Below are positions 21,901 through 22,068 of a DNA stretch of 22,068 bases, one piece after another; the first letter of the stretch is position 1; each line of letters begins with the position of its first letter. Location: contig JBOHDE010000042.1 of NCBI GenBank assembly GCA_050699035.1, positions 1 through 22,068 of the forward strand. The letters run 5' to 3'. The position numbers and the translations under genes are program-made. The notes below the pieces were generated by a model. It was given only the letters and a program-made list of their open reading frames with translations. It was not told the DNA's origin and made no database searches. The DNA comes from WHTB01 sp050699035. Its GTDB lineage: Bacteria > Actinomycetota > Actinomycetes > Propionibacteriales > Nocardioidaceae.

Positions 21901-22068
21901 AATCGATGCGAGCCGTGAGACAGGCCCAGGTGAGCCACCTCACGATTTGATGTTCCACCCCGATCTCGGACCTTCCGCCCAGGGTGGCGGGGCGCCTACC
22001 TTCGCCCGATTCCAGCAAACGGGGCGGGAAGTCCTTGGGCTGGTCGCGGACCCGAGGCCGTTGGCCGA
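21901..22068. other. Upstream flank of rex, no gene called
   Basis: This stretch holds no recognisable coding region. A + strand frame from the ATG at 21950 stays open for 39 codons to the window edge but has no family signature and no Shine-Dalgarno. TACCTT at 21997-22002 fits a + strand -10 pattern, so a divergent gene may begin beyond the window. Confidence 0.3.

Noticed and set aside
21807..21938. Longer Rex start at 21938
   Set aside because: It would place the coding region over the promoter and Rex operator, while the GTG at 21806 has a good AGGAG site and gives the normal length.
21950..22068. Possible gene start on the + strand running off the window
   Set aside because: Only 39 codons are visible, with no recognisable motif or ribosome binding site, so a coding call is not supported.

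Overview
The window is a GC-rich (roughly 70% by eye) stretch of actinobacterial chromosome. High GC, frequent GTG starts, ATGA/GTGA stop-start overlaps, the fused CobA-HemD protein, the rex-hemA-hemC-hemD-hemB order and the hemL-mutase-tlpA-ccdA-resB-ccsB order all fit Actinomycetota. The arrangement resembles the hem/ccs/men region of mycobacteria and streptomycetes. I cannot name a genus; a member of Propionibacteriales would fit. I see no insertion sequence, phage gene, CRISPR array, tRNA or rRNA.

Layout. (1) 1-4721, menaquinone: the 3' part of an isochorismate synthase on +, convergent with a translationally coupled menE-menC-menD operon on -. menA lies divergently from menE (4722-5597, +). 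(2) 5722-8075, minus strand: a serine/threonine dehydratase, a small DUF4229-like membrane protein and a cysteine-synthase-fold enzyme, probably a cysteine desulfhydrase. A small PLDc_N-like membrane protein is divergent (8111-8395, +). (3) 8492-14391, minus strand: hemL, a histidine phosphatase, then the System II cytochrome c maturation set tlpA/resA, ccdA, resB, ccsB. (4) 14613-15917, +: a secreted lytic transglycosylase with a low-complexity linker and an unrecognised Cys-containing C-terminus. (5) 16011-21806, minus strand: rex, hemA, hemC, cobA-hemD, hemB, with a candidate Rex operator over the rex promoter. No gap exceeds 300 bp.

How it works together. The window supplies the membrane electron carrier (menaquinone), the haem precursor pathway from glutamyl-tRNA to uroporphyrinogen III (hemA, hemL, hemB, hemC, hemD), and the machinery that attaches haem to c-type cytochromes. 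The redox sensor Rex heads the hem operon. Together this is a respiratory-chain supply region. menB, menG, hemE and the late haem genes are not in the window.

The gene content is ordinary. The most interesting structure is intergenic. All four convergent gene junctions hold a long palindrome with no 3' U-tract. Two of these, about 7.5 kb apart, are copies of one element whose three stem differences are all compensated on the opposite arm; the only uncompensated difference falls on an unpaired base.
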